DNA from: Hydractinia symbiolongicarpus
Taxonomy: Eukaryota; Cnidaria; Hydrozoa; Anthoathecata; Hydractiniidae
DNA: 64,000 bases
Direction of reading: 5' to 3'
Assembly (NCBI RefSeq): GCF_029227915.1
Contig: NC_079884.1
Location: forward strand, 21,268,001-21,332,000
Shown here piece after piece: positions 36,017 to 48,863 of this stretch (its first letter is position 1; each line of letters begins with the position of its first letter). Under the pieces are notes generated by a model. The model worked only from the letters and a program-made list of their open reading frames with translations. It did not search any database and was not told where the DNA came from. The translations under genes and the position numbers were made by a program.

Positions 36017-36475
36017 GAAGTGGTTGCACTTTTGTGTCTTACGAAATGGGCCTGAGAATGGGCAATCATCACTAAATGTCTACTGCAAGGAAATGGAGTT
36101 TTTTTTACAATATTTAAAACGAAGGATAATAAGTTTATGCTAAAATTGTATTCCCTTCCAATATCAGTTTCTTTCTAAACGTGCGATTGTTCACGGTTCT
36201 AGCTGTTGTCATATATGGGATAATTGTCATGTTCTGAATGCAAAATACAAATAAAAATCAATTATACACAATTACAAACATACGCTTATTCACAAACAAT
36301 GCCAACAGTTTTTATAGGGTTAAGCCCTGAAGTCGTTTAATCTGCAAAATTTTTAGCACATTTGGTGCTATCGGATGTCTAGATATCCGCAGTCACAATT
36401 TGTTTTTGGGTGATATACAAACTGTTCGGAAGACAAAGTGTGAGTCATGACTACTCTGAATTCAATTATTTTTAG

Positions 36476-36605
36476 AACATTGTCAAAATTTTCCTCATTT
36501 CCTTCAAAAGACAAAAATATCCAAGAAATCATTTTCTGTAAGTTTTGTGTTCTGTTTTCCTCATTCCTTTCAAAAGACGAATATGACGGAAAAGTCACTT
36601 TCTGC
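36476..36605. repeat. tandem duplication inside the left arm
   Basis: TTTTCCTCATTTCCTTCAAA followed by AGAC occurs at about 36489 and again, nearly unchanged, at about 36555. It is followed each time by a similar AAATCATTTTCTG/AAAGTCACTTTCTG segment. The right arm has a single copy. Confidence 0.6.
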
Positions 36606-37689
36606 AAGTTCTAAGCGTTCTAATTACCTTATTTTCGTACGTAAGCACTTATTCTTCAGAGTTTTGTTTTCTAAATGCAAACAAATAAAAACAGCCAGCA
36701 GGAATTTTAAATTCGCCCTAAAATATGTTTGTAGAGTCGCTCCTCAACCTTTTAACCTAATTTTCAATCGTTACTGGGCGGATTGTATGGAAAGATACAG
36801 TTCCCTGCTCGAATTCTATTCACGCAACACTTTAGCGCATAAACGATTGCACTAGCGCATGCCGTATTTTTTTTCGGTGACTTTTTTATGAAAACTTCCG
36901 CAGTCACATCAGAAATGAAATGGTATAATGTTGTTTCCTTGATATTGTAAAAAGAAAACTTCTGGCTGCAACATGACAATGCATTTAATATTTTATTTTT
37001 TTATCTAAGAAATTTTAATGTTGCTACTGCAAAAGAATTCTTATTAAAATACAAATCATTTTAATTTAAAATCTGCCAAAAGCCAACTTTAAAATGCAGT
37101 GATCTGATATGGGGCGAGCATTGGGGTGATGAATGTGTATTTGGTTATACCTACCATCACACTGTCAGCCAGATAATGGCAAATGATAAAAAAGATGATC
37201 TGAAACACTGCTTTTTGATGACACAAAAGGAGACATCAATGTAATTTTCTACGAAAAAAATTTCTTTTGAAACATAAAAATTGCAAGTCCTAGTGAGATT
37301 AATTAACAGGGGATGTGTCCATACAATTTAACGAAGCGATCATATGATTTTATAAAATGCCAATGGTAAGATGATTTAAGAGACACGAAACAAGAAATAT
37401 AATGCTGTGTTTAAAGTTCCCCCATATAAATTTAAAATTGTGTCATATTTTCAAAAGATAAAAATTAAATATTTGTTTTTACTTGCTTAATATAACACTA
37501 TGCTTCAACTTGCTAATTGATGTAGATTATGCAAGTCAATTTTAATTTATATTATAGAGAGTTGGACCACTGAATATAAACAGAATATTCTAAGGACACT
37601 GCTTTCTTATCATTTTTTAAATCAATCTAATTATACAAAATTGTCGGTTAAAAAAGTTGTGAAAAGTAACCATATTTTGGTTGAATGAC

Positions 37690-38107
37690 TAGGGCCACCA
37701 TCAAAAATATGTTGTGTTCGCGTTCTAAAGACCCCGCAAAATTGAGTCGGTCGGGCGATCGGGCGTATTTTTGCCGGGAATTTTCAGATCGGAGCAAGCA
37801 AATTCGTTTCCACGGCCAAGACAGTATAGCGCCACTCGACATCGTTTGTAGACCATTTTTCCCTGCCCTGTAAACTGTCAGTAGCCACAGGAGTGCCCTA
37901 AAGGAATTATTACTTTTTACCGAAATTAATTGTCGCGAGTTTTTGTCAATTTTGCAAAAATTAGTTCTGGCGAAAAAAATTTTCTTTTTTAAAAATATCT
38001 CGCGAAATTTTTTCCCAGACTTTTTCCGACTTACCGACTCGAGTTTTTATTACCTAAGGTGAGTCCGTCGGAGGAGGCGAACACAACATATTTTTCATGA
38101 CGGCCTA
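37690..38107. mobile_element. MITE with ~32-bp terminal inverted repeats
   Basis: The left end TAGGGCCACCATCAAAAATA (37690 onward, continuing TGTTGTGTTCGC) matches the reverse complement of the right end (38076-38107), which reads GCGAACACAACATATTTTTC then ATGACGGCCTA. The element is about 418 bp. It lies in the left arm of the long palindrome with no partner in the right arm, so it inserted after the duplication. TA borders would fit a TA-targeting superfamily, but this is not proven. Confidence 0.8.
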
Positions 38108-38961
38108 ATGTTTATTATTCACTAAAATATTTTTCTGACTTTATACTTTGCTGACTAAAATTCATTTCCTATTTTTTCTTTTTTTTTAATGCGTTAAGAA
38201 CAAAATACCTTTAAAAATAAAAGGATACGAAGAATACAAAAATCTTGAGTGTACATTGAGCTGAAATTGTTTGAAAGCAACATTATTCAATACAAAGCAA
38301 CAATGGAACAATAAATTTCTCACAACACTCCATTCTTGTATGTTGTATCATTTTCCATTAATAAAATGAAAATGTCGGTTTTTTGCGTTCTTACACCTTC
38401 ACATGTCGCCATATAGACCACAAAAACACGTAAATAATTGGCACAAGCTTTATCCTATGTTGCGGTAAAACTAATTTACCGAAAGCAACGAATGCAGCAT
38501 CTATTGTACATTTCTGTGAATTATTTTTCTGATTAAAATGTCTGTTTTAAAATCTTAGTTAAACTTTAAGGTCAGCGTTTATTAAATGTTGCTTTTTCAA
38601 TTTGTTTTATTAGTCCGTGGTCATTAATTCATTATTTAAATATTTTTTTCTTATTTATCCTGAGCGCTCATTGCTTATTATTTTCAAAGTTGCTTTCATC
38701 TTAGTAGAGTTTATTCTTTCATTGAACTTCCAGTTTTGTTTCGTTATACTTAAAGTAGCGAAATTGTAGCCTTGAAGCAGAGGTTCGTGGGCTTAATCCG
38801 CGGCCGAGTCATGCTAGACTCTTATTGCGAATCGACCTTTGTTTCCTTAGCGTTCATAATGAGAATAGGATAGATACCAGTTTTAAGCTACTGATGTGGT
38901 TGATTGGCATTTGTTGTTCAAATCAAAGCTAGGATCTCCTTCGCAGCACCATTAATAAAAC

Positions 38962-39602
38962 CAGTATTATAAGAACTCTCTACTCTCTCTAATTCGATTT
39001 TCCAGTGGGATAAAACTTTTATCGAATTAGAGAGGGAATCTCTAATCCGTATTTTTATTCGCGGCAAATAGAAAGAAATCGAATGACAGTAGAAAGTTGC
39101 AAAAAGGGGTTAAAACATTTTTAATATAAACAGTGCAGTTGGATTAGACCATTGGAGAACAGCTTTATTAACAATTTTAGATTTGTTTTTTTAAGATTAC
39201 AGCAAGGCTTTGTATTTTAACTCTAAACTCACTTCTTTGGGTAATCGTTTTTTTCGGTACAGCAGCTAAATAAATGCGAATGCCTTTGCTTTTACAATAT
39301 TTTCTTTCAAAATGCAATTTCAAAATATTCGAATGAATGAAAACTCAAAATTCGAAATATCGTTCTGAATTGTGCCTAGGGCCTTTTTTGCACTCAAGAA
39401 GTTGAATAAGAGAGAGAATTTTTCCGTGACCTAAAATGGACTTAAATTCTAGATCAAATTAGAGAGTTTATCGAATTAGAAATTATCAAATTATGGAGGT
39501 CCATTTATGAGAGTTTGTTAAGAAATTTAGACGGTGACTTTGAATTTGATCGAATTAGAGAGATTTTAGAATTACAAAAGTTCGAATTAGAGAGAAGGAC
39601 TG
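38962..39602. mobile_element. pogo/Tigger-like non-autonomous element with CTCTCTAATTCGA repeats
   Basis: The right end reads (reverse complement) CAGTCCTTCTCTCTAATTCG and is followed outside by TA. The left end reads CAGTATTATAAGAACTCTCT and then ACTCTCTCTAATTCGA. Several inverted copies of TCTCTAATTCGA lie inside both ends. CAGT termini with AATTCGA motifs are typical of pogo/Tigger elements of the Tc1/mariner superfamily. No transposase remains. Confidence 0.65.
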
Positions 39603-39604
39603 TA

Positions 39605-42600
39605 TTCTAAATAAATAATCGTAATAAACTGCGATAAATTGAATAATTTGCAACGAAAAGGCTGAAAATGATTTACTTAGAACTCACTAGTCGCAGTTTC
39701 TGCGATTTCCGGATTCTGGAACAATGAACACGACGGCAGGCAAAGGTCTGAGAAAATAAGAAAATAGGACATACTGGTCATTTTGTGAGTACGTGGGTCC
39801 AACATGAAAATTCCGTAATAATTCTTTGTGGCTACAATATTTAAACATATCCATTTATTTCAATATTTTTTGCACAGGATTGTAGCCACTTATGTGAAAT
39901 TACGTTTTAAGTGTTTTAATTGATGCATATCTCCGTCACAACACAACTTTATTTAATCAATTCAATCATTCTGCAAAGTTTGGACACGTGATTTACCCGA
40001 TTTACTTTCTTTTTTGAATTTCATCAGAAAATCGGAAAACTGGATTTTTGTTGGATAATTGCTTTTCATTTTTTCCTGCGAATTATGTAAAAAGCGGAAA
40101 ATATTATAAATAGCTTTTTTTTGGTTTTTACAAATTTTTAACAGATTGCTAAAATTCGTTCTAGAAATAAAGCAATTGAATTAAAAACAGATAATGGTAT
40201 TATGGATTATTTAACTAAAATGACGTCACAGGAAAAATGCTGACACAAGCAAATATTTATTGTCGCCATTTTGTTCTTTTCATAAAGTACTAAAATCCAC
40301 CAAGTTTAATCCAATTTGGAAAAGCTTATCAACAGTTATTAGGGGAACACCTGTCATAATATGTTGGAAGAAGCCCGGGGTGAATCGAGTTAAGCGTAGG
40401 GAAGATTTGGCCAAATATGTTTCCTTTTCTGAATGCAATTTCGTAAAATAGTATTACTGCATGCAAAAAAATGTAATAAACTGAGCATTACTTAGTTCTT
40501 TTATGACTCCTGACCTTGCCTCAGTAACCTTAGTTGTAATGAATACAGCAAGAGGGCTGTAAATGAAAAATGATGCACTCATTGGACCAGTGTTTTATGA
40601 GAAAAAAAAGAAAACTCTTGGATTAGATAAAAATGTTTGTAAAAGTTGCAGCGAGTAACTTGGCGCTACATAAAGAAAACTGATTGAAAAAAAAAAAACT
40701 AAAAAATTGAATTTAAACTTAAGTAAAACATCATCTTTCTATAAATATCATGTATATTGTATATCCAACCAATACATATTACTAAAAATAATAATGAAAT
40801 GGTAATTAGACACACTGATTTTTTAATTAAAGTAGTTAGATATAAAATTGGATTTCGGAGATCATGCATTGAATTTCGGATATCACGCCAAGAATCTTGC
40901 TGTTTTCTTTCTTTCACAAATCCCCACAAAAACGAAGGAAATAAACTTATTTTCTCAACTTTCAAAATCAAGAATAAGGGTTTTTAAATTTTATTTTTTA
41001 ATAATACAATACAAACTATTTAGTCGAGAAATATGATCAAAACTATGACTGATTCGCGAGTCACAAGTAAATCCTCAGAAAATAATCCTGATTCCTACAA
41101 ACCTAAACAAAAATAGTTATCAGTTAATAAATACAATATTTATCTATTTTTTCCGGGAAATATTGCCCTTGGTCAGCGTATCGACTTCAGGTTATATTTT
41201 TTAATATAGATAGACAAAATTATATCGTATTAGTATAAAGGCTTTTTAGCCAATCAGCGCTGTGGATTTCCCGTAGCTATAATAAACAGGTTGAAAATAG
41301 CTATCTCTTTAATAATAGTCGTAATTTGTGTGTCCAAAATGGTTGCGCGCAGCTTTTTCGGAAAATTCGGATAATCCCCGCAGAACCTGATTTTTACAGA
41401 TGAAGGAATATAAAAAAAAATCTTAGCTAGCTTGACTGAGGAAAGCTAAAGCGTTAATGTCTTGTTTTTTCACTTTTTTGTCTTATTAAAGCTTTTTATT
41501 TCTGTTTTTATAGTAAGTGCAGTGTTAGGTAGCTAGCTAGATAACCTTTTATGTGACATAATACAGGCATTTGGATGTGTTTTTATTTAAACTGACAATA
41601 AATTTTGCAAACTAATTCTGCAAAATATAATTGCTGAGTTGTGACAATTTTTTTTTTGAAATGGGTATTACAACCCTTATACGCATGTGCGATACCTTTT
41701 ACTTGTACTGAGCGCTCAGTCCGGTGTGAACAACAGGCTGTTTCCTGTGTTTTTATTTAAACCAAAGTTGTGATAAATAGTTTTGGACAATTACGCCTGA
41801 AATAATGTTCAAAATTGTTTAACTGTACCATGCGCTTAGCCTGGTGTCGCGATTAATTTTAAGAATTTCATGGCAACTTGTACCGTAAATAAATGAAACC
41901 TGGCCGATTTTTTTTGCTATGACGGGGTAACTACAGTAGGTTGTAAGCTGTGTTTTTATTTCAGCTAAAGGTGTAGTGAAGTTAATTTTGGAAAAATACG
42001 TTACACCCGAAGCATTATAATGTGGTGTACACTTTACTCGACATACTGCATATCTGTGCTAAAACGCTCCACTTGAAAGTATGGCACAGCGTTTAACACC
42101 CTGTCACATAGTTATTCGTGAATCAACACAGCGTTTAGACGCCAGGTCCCCCGGCTAGTCAGTTAATAATAGTTAGTATAAAAATAATCACTCGATAGCT
42201 ACACTTTTTTGCATAGAAAGGATACTTGACATACCAATGGAATAAATAAAACTTGTCCCAATGGGATTAACCAAACTAATCTTTTTAACATCATGTCATG
42301 GACAAGAAATCCACGGTTCGCGACAACAACAAAGCTCGTGGAATACTGTGATAATTTTTAGATTTAAGTTGGCTTCCAAAATGTATCTGGGTAAATAAAT
42401 GTTAAATCGCTTAAATGATTATGCAATGTTTGCTGATATCACACGCGTTTGTTATATCAGCAAAGACACTTAACGTTTAAAGACACTAGAGGAAATGAAA
42501 AATATATAAAAGATAATAGAACAGTATGTTTTCTCCAGTTGCTCTTTTGCTACCTGCCAACCTAAGCATTTTGTGTAAAAGGAAAAACAATTTTCCAAAT

Positions 42601-45600
42601 ATATCCTGTAAATGATCTCAATAAATTAGGTAAATGTGAATTAATCGATTAGTTATATTACTACGATAGAATCATAAAAGAACATCTATTTATTAAGGTG
42701 TCACGTAAATTGGATTACTGGTTAAGTTGCTTATAACAACCGGATGTAGTATCCTCGAAACGTCAATGTTACGTTTAAATTGCAGGAGATGTAAGTAACA
42801 ATCTATATTATAACATCTGACTTCTTATGGTAATAAATAAGTTGTATTTAAGTTGCATGTGGCGTCTAATAGGGTTATCAATAAATTTTTTGGTGAGGGT
42901 AACTAAAGTGACGCTGGCAACATTCTCAAGGCGTCAGTTAAATGAAGAAGGTACCAAGGTTATGCAACGGCCGACGTTAGACTATATGATGCATGAAACA
43001 CTTAAATGATAATTAGGAAGGTTCATTTATATAACTCTTCAACTACAGGATTTATTCTGAGGCGACATAAAGGGAGGCGACTTAATGGAGTGTAACACTA
43101 CCCCCAGCATTGACTCAAAGTTTTTTTAAATAACTTAGTTTTCTGTTTTACTTCTCGATCTATTTTGTATTCTTATTTTGTCACTATCGATTAAACACGG
43201 AAAACAGTCCAAGGATATGCAATCGATACTAAGCTATCTGTCAATGGGTCGAAAAAAATTTCCAGGCCGTAAAATTAGGGCCAAAATTTAGTCACTTTAT
43301 GCCGTCTTCTTTTACAAATCCCCTGAATTTATAAAAGTGATAAAATATCAACAAAAAATTTATACAAATGCTCCTTCTCATAGAATAATCTAAGTCCTCA
43401 TTTTTAAGGTAATCGGGTTTATAATTTACTAAAAACAAAGAAATTCTCTTTTAAATTTTTTTAAAAGACGATTTCTGTAGATCCCGTAAAATGAAAAAGA
43501 GAGTTAAGTCGGGAACAAGTAAGATAGGGCTTCCAGGAAGCCAAACAATTGGGTGACAGTTATCAGAGCCAAAGTATTTTGCATGATAAAGCAATTAAAC
43601 CTATTTGGTCCGAAGGGAGGGGAATATGACCGGAGGGAGGGAGGATTGCCCCTCATCCATAAATTTTGATTGATCTTTCCAAATTGAATGAAACGTTATC
43701 AAAAGCTTGATATTTGTCAAATTATTACCACCTGCTTAAGATTCAATTCCGTATGTTCTGAAACGAATTCTAACATTTTTGGTTAACCTTGGAAAATTAT
43801 CCAAAAATCCAGTTTTTCTCGATTATTGAGTAATATTCAGAAAACTTGGGAAATCAGATTAATCACGTGTCGAAAATTTACAGGATGAAGCCCCTCGATG
43901 AAATAAAGTTATATTTAAATTAAAGTTTTGACCCTATTCGGCCTGGTATAATAACTTTTGACAGGCTTGTCAAAATCGAATCAGGCTTGGTACGGTTAAA
44001 GTACGTTATGAAAGAAAAAAAATACAGCAATAAAAAGAAATATTTTCAGGGGAAGCTATTTTGTTGACAGGGGGTATTATCTGAAAAATAATGTCCTTTT
44101 TCTGTTAGTATTTTAAACTAAAATCTTCACTTCATATAAAAAAATCGTAGTAATTGTTTATTGATAATCTAGACTTATTTAGAGTGGATTTTTAAAAAGT
44201 CTATTTTGCAGACCAGTATATGTGAGATTTACAAATCGGACTTTTTATATCGTATAGATAATGATCACTATTAAATTCTTCCAAAAAAAAACCATTTCCT
44301 TCTTTCAAAGAGCCATGGTCATTAGTATTAGCATATTACCAATACATTGCTCTCGTGTCTCTAATTACAATTAGAATCCGCAGATTTTTACTGAACACAA
44401 CCTTTTTTCCAATCATTAAATCCGAAAATTGGTACTGCTATCTCTATTAATTACACTATTTAAAAAAAATTACAACTTCAAGCAAATAATTCTGACCAAA
44501 ACAATACATGTTAGAAAGCACATTAGAAAAACGCTAAATTCCAAGAAAATGATTACCTACTCTTATAAACACCATGTCCACCATAGCAACAAAAGCCAAA
44601 GAAATTAAAAGCGTAAACACCCTAACAAAATTTGAGTAACTTTTATCATGCCACATTCTGCTGCGAAAAAATTGATTTAGAAATTTCATTTGGATATAAA
44701 CAATATGTACAGCCTATAAAAACTTTTGTGCAGAGCCACATCAATTTTTTTGCTTGATGTAAAATTCGGTGTCGCTTTTCTTTGTAGTTGCTATTATTTG
44801 TAATTTTTCGAACTTGGTGGATGTTTCGTATCATGTGCTCTTCATCTGCTCTGCGGAAAAACGAAGCGTCACTTGCAGACCCGATCTAAAGAACGCATAT
44901 GTAGTCCATTGCTGAACAATTAAAGATGCACTTGAGTTATGTGAAAAACAAGATAAATACACGTCTGAACTCGTATCTTACTAGATAGAATTACATTTCC
45001 TCAATGTTAGTAATAATGTATTATTTTATCATTAATATTCATAATTACTGTTAGTCAATTATGAGTTACGTGACATGTATTTCATTGAACGTTTTTCTTC
45101 TTTACCTTAGTTGAATGAAGTCACATTTATTTAAAATTGATCAATGATCTGCCATAATTGATCACAATGATAGCAACTGCCATACAAGATGTGAATGTTA
45201 AAATCCTTAATTGCATTATCCAAGAAAAAAACAAAAAAAAACATGTAATATATGCAAACCAATATTGATTTGTGTGCATAATTTAACTAGAATCAAAATG
45301 TGACAATGATTTACATTTAGAGCTTAAACCACAAATGCCAATCAACCACATCAATCACATAACTAGACAACTGGTATCAAATCCTATTATGGTGCTAAAC
45401 GCTAAAAAAATGATCGAGTCGCAACTCAGTCTGTAGCATGACTGCAAAAACGCTATAAATCGCTGCTTCAAAACAAATTATTGCAAGTAACATGAAAATG
45501 ATGTAACAACAATAAGGCCAAATGAACTTTGGAAGAAAATAATAAATGGGGGAGAATGGAGGGCGGGGGGAGAAGGGGGAGTAAAGAGATGAAGCTACAA

Positions 45601-47389
45601 TCTCAAATTGTGAATTAATGACAGTGGATTAAAGAAATAAATTATAAAAGCAACTTATAACGCTTGCTTGTTTAAATAAGGTTTCAAGAAAAAACAACGT
45701 TAATCAAGAAAAAATGAAGGCGATTTTACTATAGATGCTGCATTCGATGCTTTCAGTAAATTAGTTTTACCGCAAGATAGGATAAAGCTTGTGCCAATTT
45801 TTTACGTGTTTATGTGGTCTATATGGCGACATGTGAAGGTGTAAGAACACAAAAAATTGACATTTTCATTTTATAAATGGAAAATGATACAAGGTATAAG
45901 AATAAAGCGTTGTGAGAAATTCATTGTTCCATTGTTGCTTTGTATTGAATAATGAGACTTGTGTAAGCTATTATGCTTCCCTTAACGTCAATTCTTCCCT
46001 TCTGAAGTCAGTTGTTTCTTTCTCGGAGATTAAATTTAAAGAAATAAAAAAAATAAAATTATTTAATCAGTTTTTTCGACCCGTCCAAATTACTCAATTT
46101 TATCCAATCAAATGAATCCACCCACCTCGAGTTTTTGGTTGCCTGTTTTTATTGCATTTAAGCTTAAAGGTATAAGAAGGAATGAAATGAAAAATTGTGA
46201 TCGACGGAGGAATATTTTAATCTCACCCTAAAAAAATATTCTCGGACACAACTAACATTTTCAGTTTAAATCAAGTAAGGCGTAACCACGTGAGTATAAT
46301 TATGACACTGCAATGAAGCGTAATTATGACACTGCAATGGAGTACGAAGGCTTGGTATTATAATAATAGCAATTAACAAGGAAACATTTTGATGTATCGA
46401 ATGAGCTTAATGAATTAATTAACATATTAAAAATTGCCAGTCGCCTAAAAAAACGTTGAGTATAATATTTTACATTTTTACCGGATCGAAAAAATGATTT
46501 TTTTAAAGCAAACCTTGTTTAAAAGATAAAATATATGGATAACAAGTAATCATAAATGCATAGGAAATTATACCAAATTTCCTTCTCACCTTAGAATTTT
46601 TACTCGATGTAAACTCAAGATTTTTGTATCCTTCTCGTACCCCTCGTTGAGGTATTTTGTTCAACGCATTGAAAAAGCAAAATACTTTACAAATCCTAGT
46701 CAGCAAAAAATTTTCATTTGGTAAAGCATTAGTCATTGAGCAAAATTTTCAACACTTTTTACCGGTGCTGCATAAGTAGATTGATTTATAAAATGAAAAT
46801 AAAACACCTATATTCTTGTTATACTACTACAATTTTAATTCTCTAAAACATAAATTTAAATTGACTCACATAATTTACATCAATATGTGAGTTAAAAGCG
46901 GAGTAATATAATGACTGAATAAAAAGGAGATGATATTAAATTATGACGTTTGAAAAACGTGATACAGTTTAAGAAGATTATTACCTCTGTTTTGTATTAC
47001 GTAGAAATAAACGACTGCATCCTAAAGTGAACTTTGAGCTCATCAGTACATTTTCTTGTTTCGTGTCTCTTGCATCATTTTATTTAATACTCAGTTCATT
47101 GGCATTTTCTAGAATCATATGACTGCATCATTAAATTGTATGGACGTATTCCTATTAATTATTTTTACTAGGACAAAAAGTTTCATAATTGTACGCAGAG
47201 TGGCTAAATCTGCATTTTATCAATGTGTCCCTTACTATCAACGAAAAGCAATTTTCAAAATGATATTTTTGATAATTTTTTGTTAATTCACGGGAATGAT
47301 TTCCTTTTTCTTAATAGTGTGATGGTAGCCACTTTCAAATGTATTGGAGAATTTTCATCTCCATCCAGCCTTAACTATACATACATAAT
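39605..47389. other. inner part of the long palindrome, no gene recognised
   Basis: This covers the inner left arm, the spacer near 42 kb and most of the right arm. I recognise no coding sequence. R1 lies at 41560-42157. A 24-bp tandem duplication (AATTATGACACTGCAATG core) lies at about 46299-46343 and a short G-rich tract at 45548-45582. Confidence 0.4.
41560..42157 (+). repeat. dispersed repeat R1, copy at the palindrome centre
   Basis: It shares TGTGTTTTTATTTAAACCAA, AAGTTGTGATAAATAG and related modules with the other R1 copies. It ends GCCAGGTCCCCCGGCTAG, the reverse complement of the start of the 32-kb copy. It sits almost exactly between the palindrome arms. Confidence 0.6.
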
Positions 47390-47651
47390 AGAAAGTCAGG
47401 CATTTCACTAATTACCAACTTACGGAAAATTATGCTTTAGACAGCCAGAAATATTATGTGTTAGCAATAAAGGGTACCCCAGTTGACGCAAATTCGAAGC
47501 GTATTGTACTGAACGGCATTGTCTCTAAATTTCCGGCAGTAAAAGGCATGCCAAAGAAATTCTATAAGATCAACGCAATAAGCAATTTATAAACATGGCA
47601 ATAGTATAAATAGTCCATGTAAATGCATAATTTTCAGTACACTTTAGATGC

Positions 47652-48863
47652 ATGCTCCGACATATACCTCCGGTAAATATGGAACTACTTCTTGTAACAG
47701 CGGCACTAAGTTTTTTCATCTGGTATGCATTTGATCGATACAAGTGGTATATCATCAGCAAAAATCCAGAAATTGCATCAGTTGATACTGTTGTTTCCAA
47801 ACTGAGAAAACAAAAAGAAAGCGGTGACCAAGTAATATATCCAACAAAAGTCATTGCTCCAAGATGTTCATTTCCACAATATCTCAAGTATCTACATTTG
47901 GCTTGCCTTCCCTACCTATGGAGTGTACCAATCAAATATCTGAAGCAACTTTTACTTCGAACAAAGAAATCTAAATTGCCAGATTACGAAAAACAAATAC
48001 AACTAGCTAAAATGGTATTGGAGACTACACTTGTGCTTGGATTTGACTGCGAAACAAATGGGCATTACCATTTTTGTTACACGAACTTTAGAATGCCATG
48101 TCGCGGTAAAACAAGAGAGTATTATTTTGTGGAAGAATGTCGTGCTTATATCGAATTAAATGAAGAAGGAGATACTATCCTCTACAAGCTTACTGTGAAT
48201 AATGAAGAAATCACTGAATTAAATCAAATGTTTTCATTCCTTAACACTGTATGGTGTGTTTATACGCACACGTTAACTCATGTAATGGCAGGTAGTGTTG
48301 TAGAAATGAATTTAAACGATGTTAAAAGGCGAAGTGATTTGAGCGACACATTTAAACAGAGCATAGACGATATGCATGCAACAGTTTCAGGAATGAACGA
48401 GTCTGCCAATCACTATCCTGCAGATATCTGGGGAATTCCACGTAAGAACTTGCAAGAAATTCTTGGTTACAATTCAACGCAACAAATTCAAAACCACTAT
48501 AAAATAACACAATGTATGAAGGTGAGTAATTTCGTAAGATTTACAGTAAAAGCAAGAACGATATATAACAAACACCTGGCTTCGACTGGTTTGTCTGTGT
48601 CCATCTTATCATGCAATACAATATTTCATTCAGTGGATCATTACAACATGGGGAAATATTTTCTTCATGATTGCGAAGAAAAATCATTTCTTGGAATCGA
48701 TTCAAGAATGATTACATCCCTTTTGGGAGACCTTAATTACGATCTTGGAAGATGGCAAGCCATGCGTTTCAATAAGTGCAATATTTGGAAAAATATATAT
48801 CAGGAATTATCTAGCGTCGATAAAGAGCTGGCGGACAAAACACACATGTTTATAAGTGTTTAA
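47652..48863 (+). CDS. uncharacterised 403-aa protein, single exon, possible N-terminal membrane anchor
   Basis: I do not recognise this protein. It is an intact 403-codon ORF with no intron signals inside, the third-largest coding block in the window. Residues 11-27 (ELLLVTAALSFFIWYAF) form a hydrophobic segment near the N-terminus, followed by basic residues, as in a type-II/III anchor or uncleaved signal. The rest is soluble-looking and alternates helical and charged stretches. There are two HxxxH pairs, H206/H210 (THTLTH) and H326/H330 (FHSVDH), a possible metal or heme site, and about eleven cysteines. M10 (context AATATGG) is an alternative start placing the anchor directly at the terminus. 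The gene lies in a 2.6-kb piece of the right palindrome arm that is missing from the left arm. AATAAA near 49020 could end the transcript. Function is unknown; it could be a lineage-specific enzyme. Confidence 0.75.
   Translation: MLRHIPPVNMELLLVTAALSFFIWYAFDRYKWYIISKNPEIASVDTVVSKLRKQKESGDQVIYPTKVIAPRCSFPQYLKYLHLACLPYLWSVPIKYLKQLLLRTKKSKLPDYEKQIQLAKMVLETTLVLGFDCETNGHYHFCYTNFRMPCRGKTREYYFVEECRAYIELNEEGDTILYKLTVNNEEITELNQMFSFLNTVWCVYTHTLTHVMAGSVVEMNLNDVKRRSDLSDTFKQSIDDMHATVSGMNESANHYPADIWGIPRKNLQEILGYNSTQQIQNHYKITQCMKVSNFVRFTVKARTIYNKHLASTGLSVSILSCNTIFHSVDHYNMGKYFLHDCEEKSFLGIDSRMITSLLGDLNYDLGRWQAMRFNKCNIWKNIYQELSSVDKELADKTHMFISV

Larger units (their letters stand above)
30778..36179. other. repeat-rich intergenic region
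   Basis: No gene is recognised. It holds dispersed repeat R1 copies (31889-32560 and 33770-34160), a MITE split by an insertion (34821-35152) and an ACTAG-ended element (35839-36016). The ORF at 31101-31301 minus is Lys/Glu-rich but too short and motif-free to call. Confidence 0.4.

Noticed and set aside
38778-38805. possible tRNA B box (GAGGTTCGTGGGCTTAATCC)
   Set aside because: It does not match the consensus spacing, has no A box upstream, and lies within the palindrome arm, whose partner copy does not preserve it.
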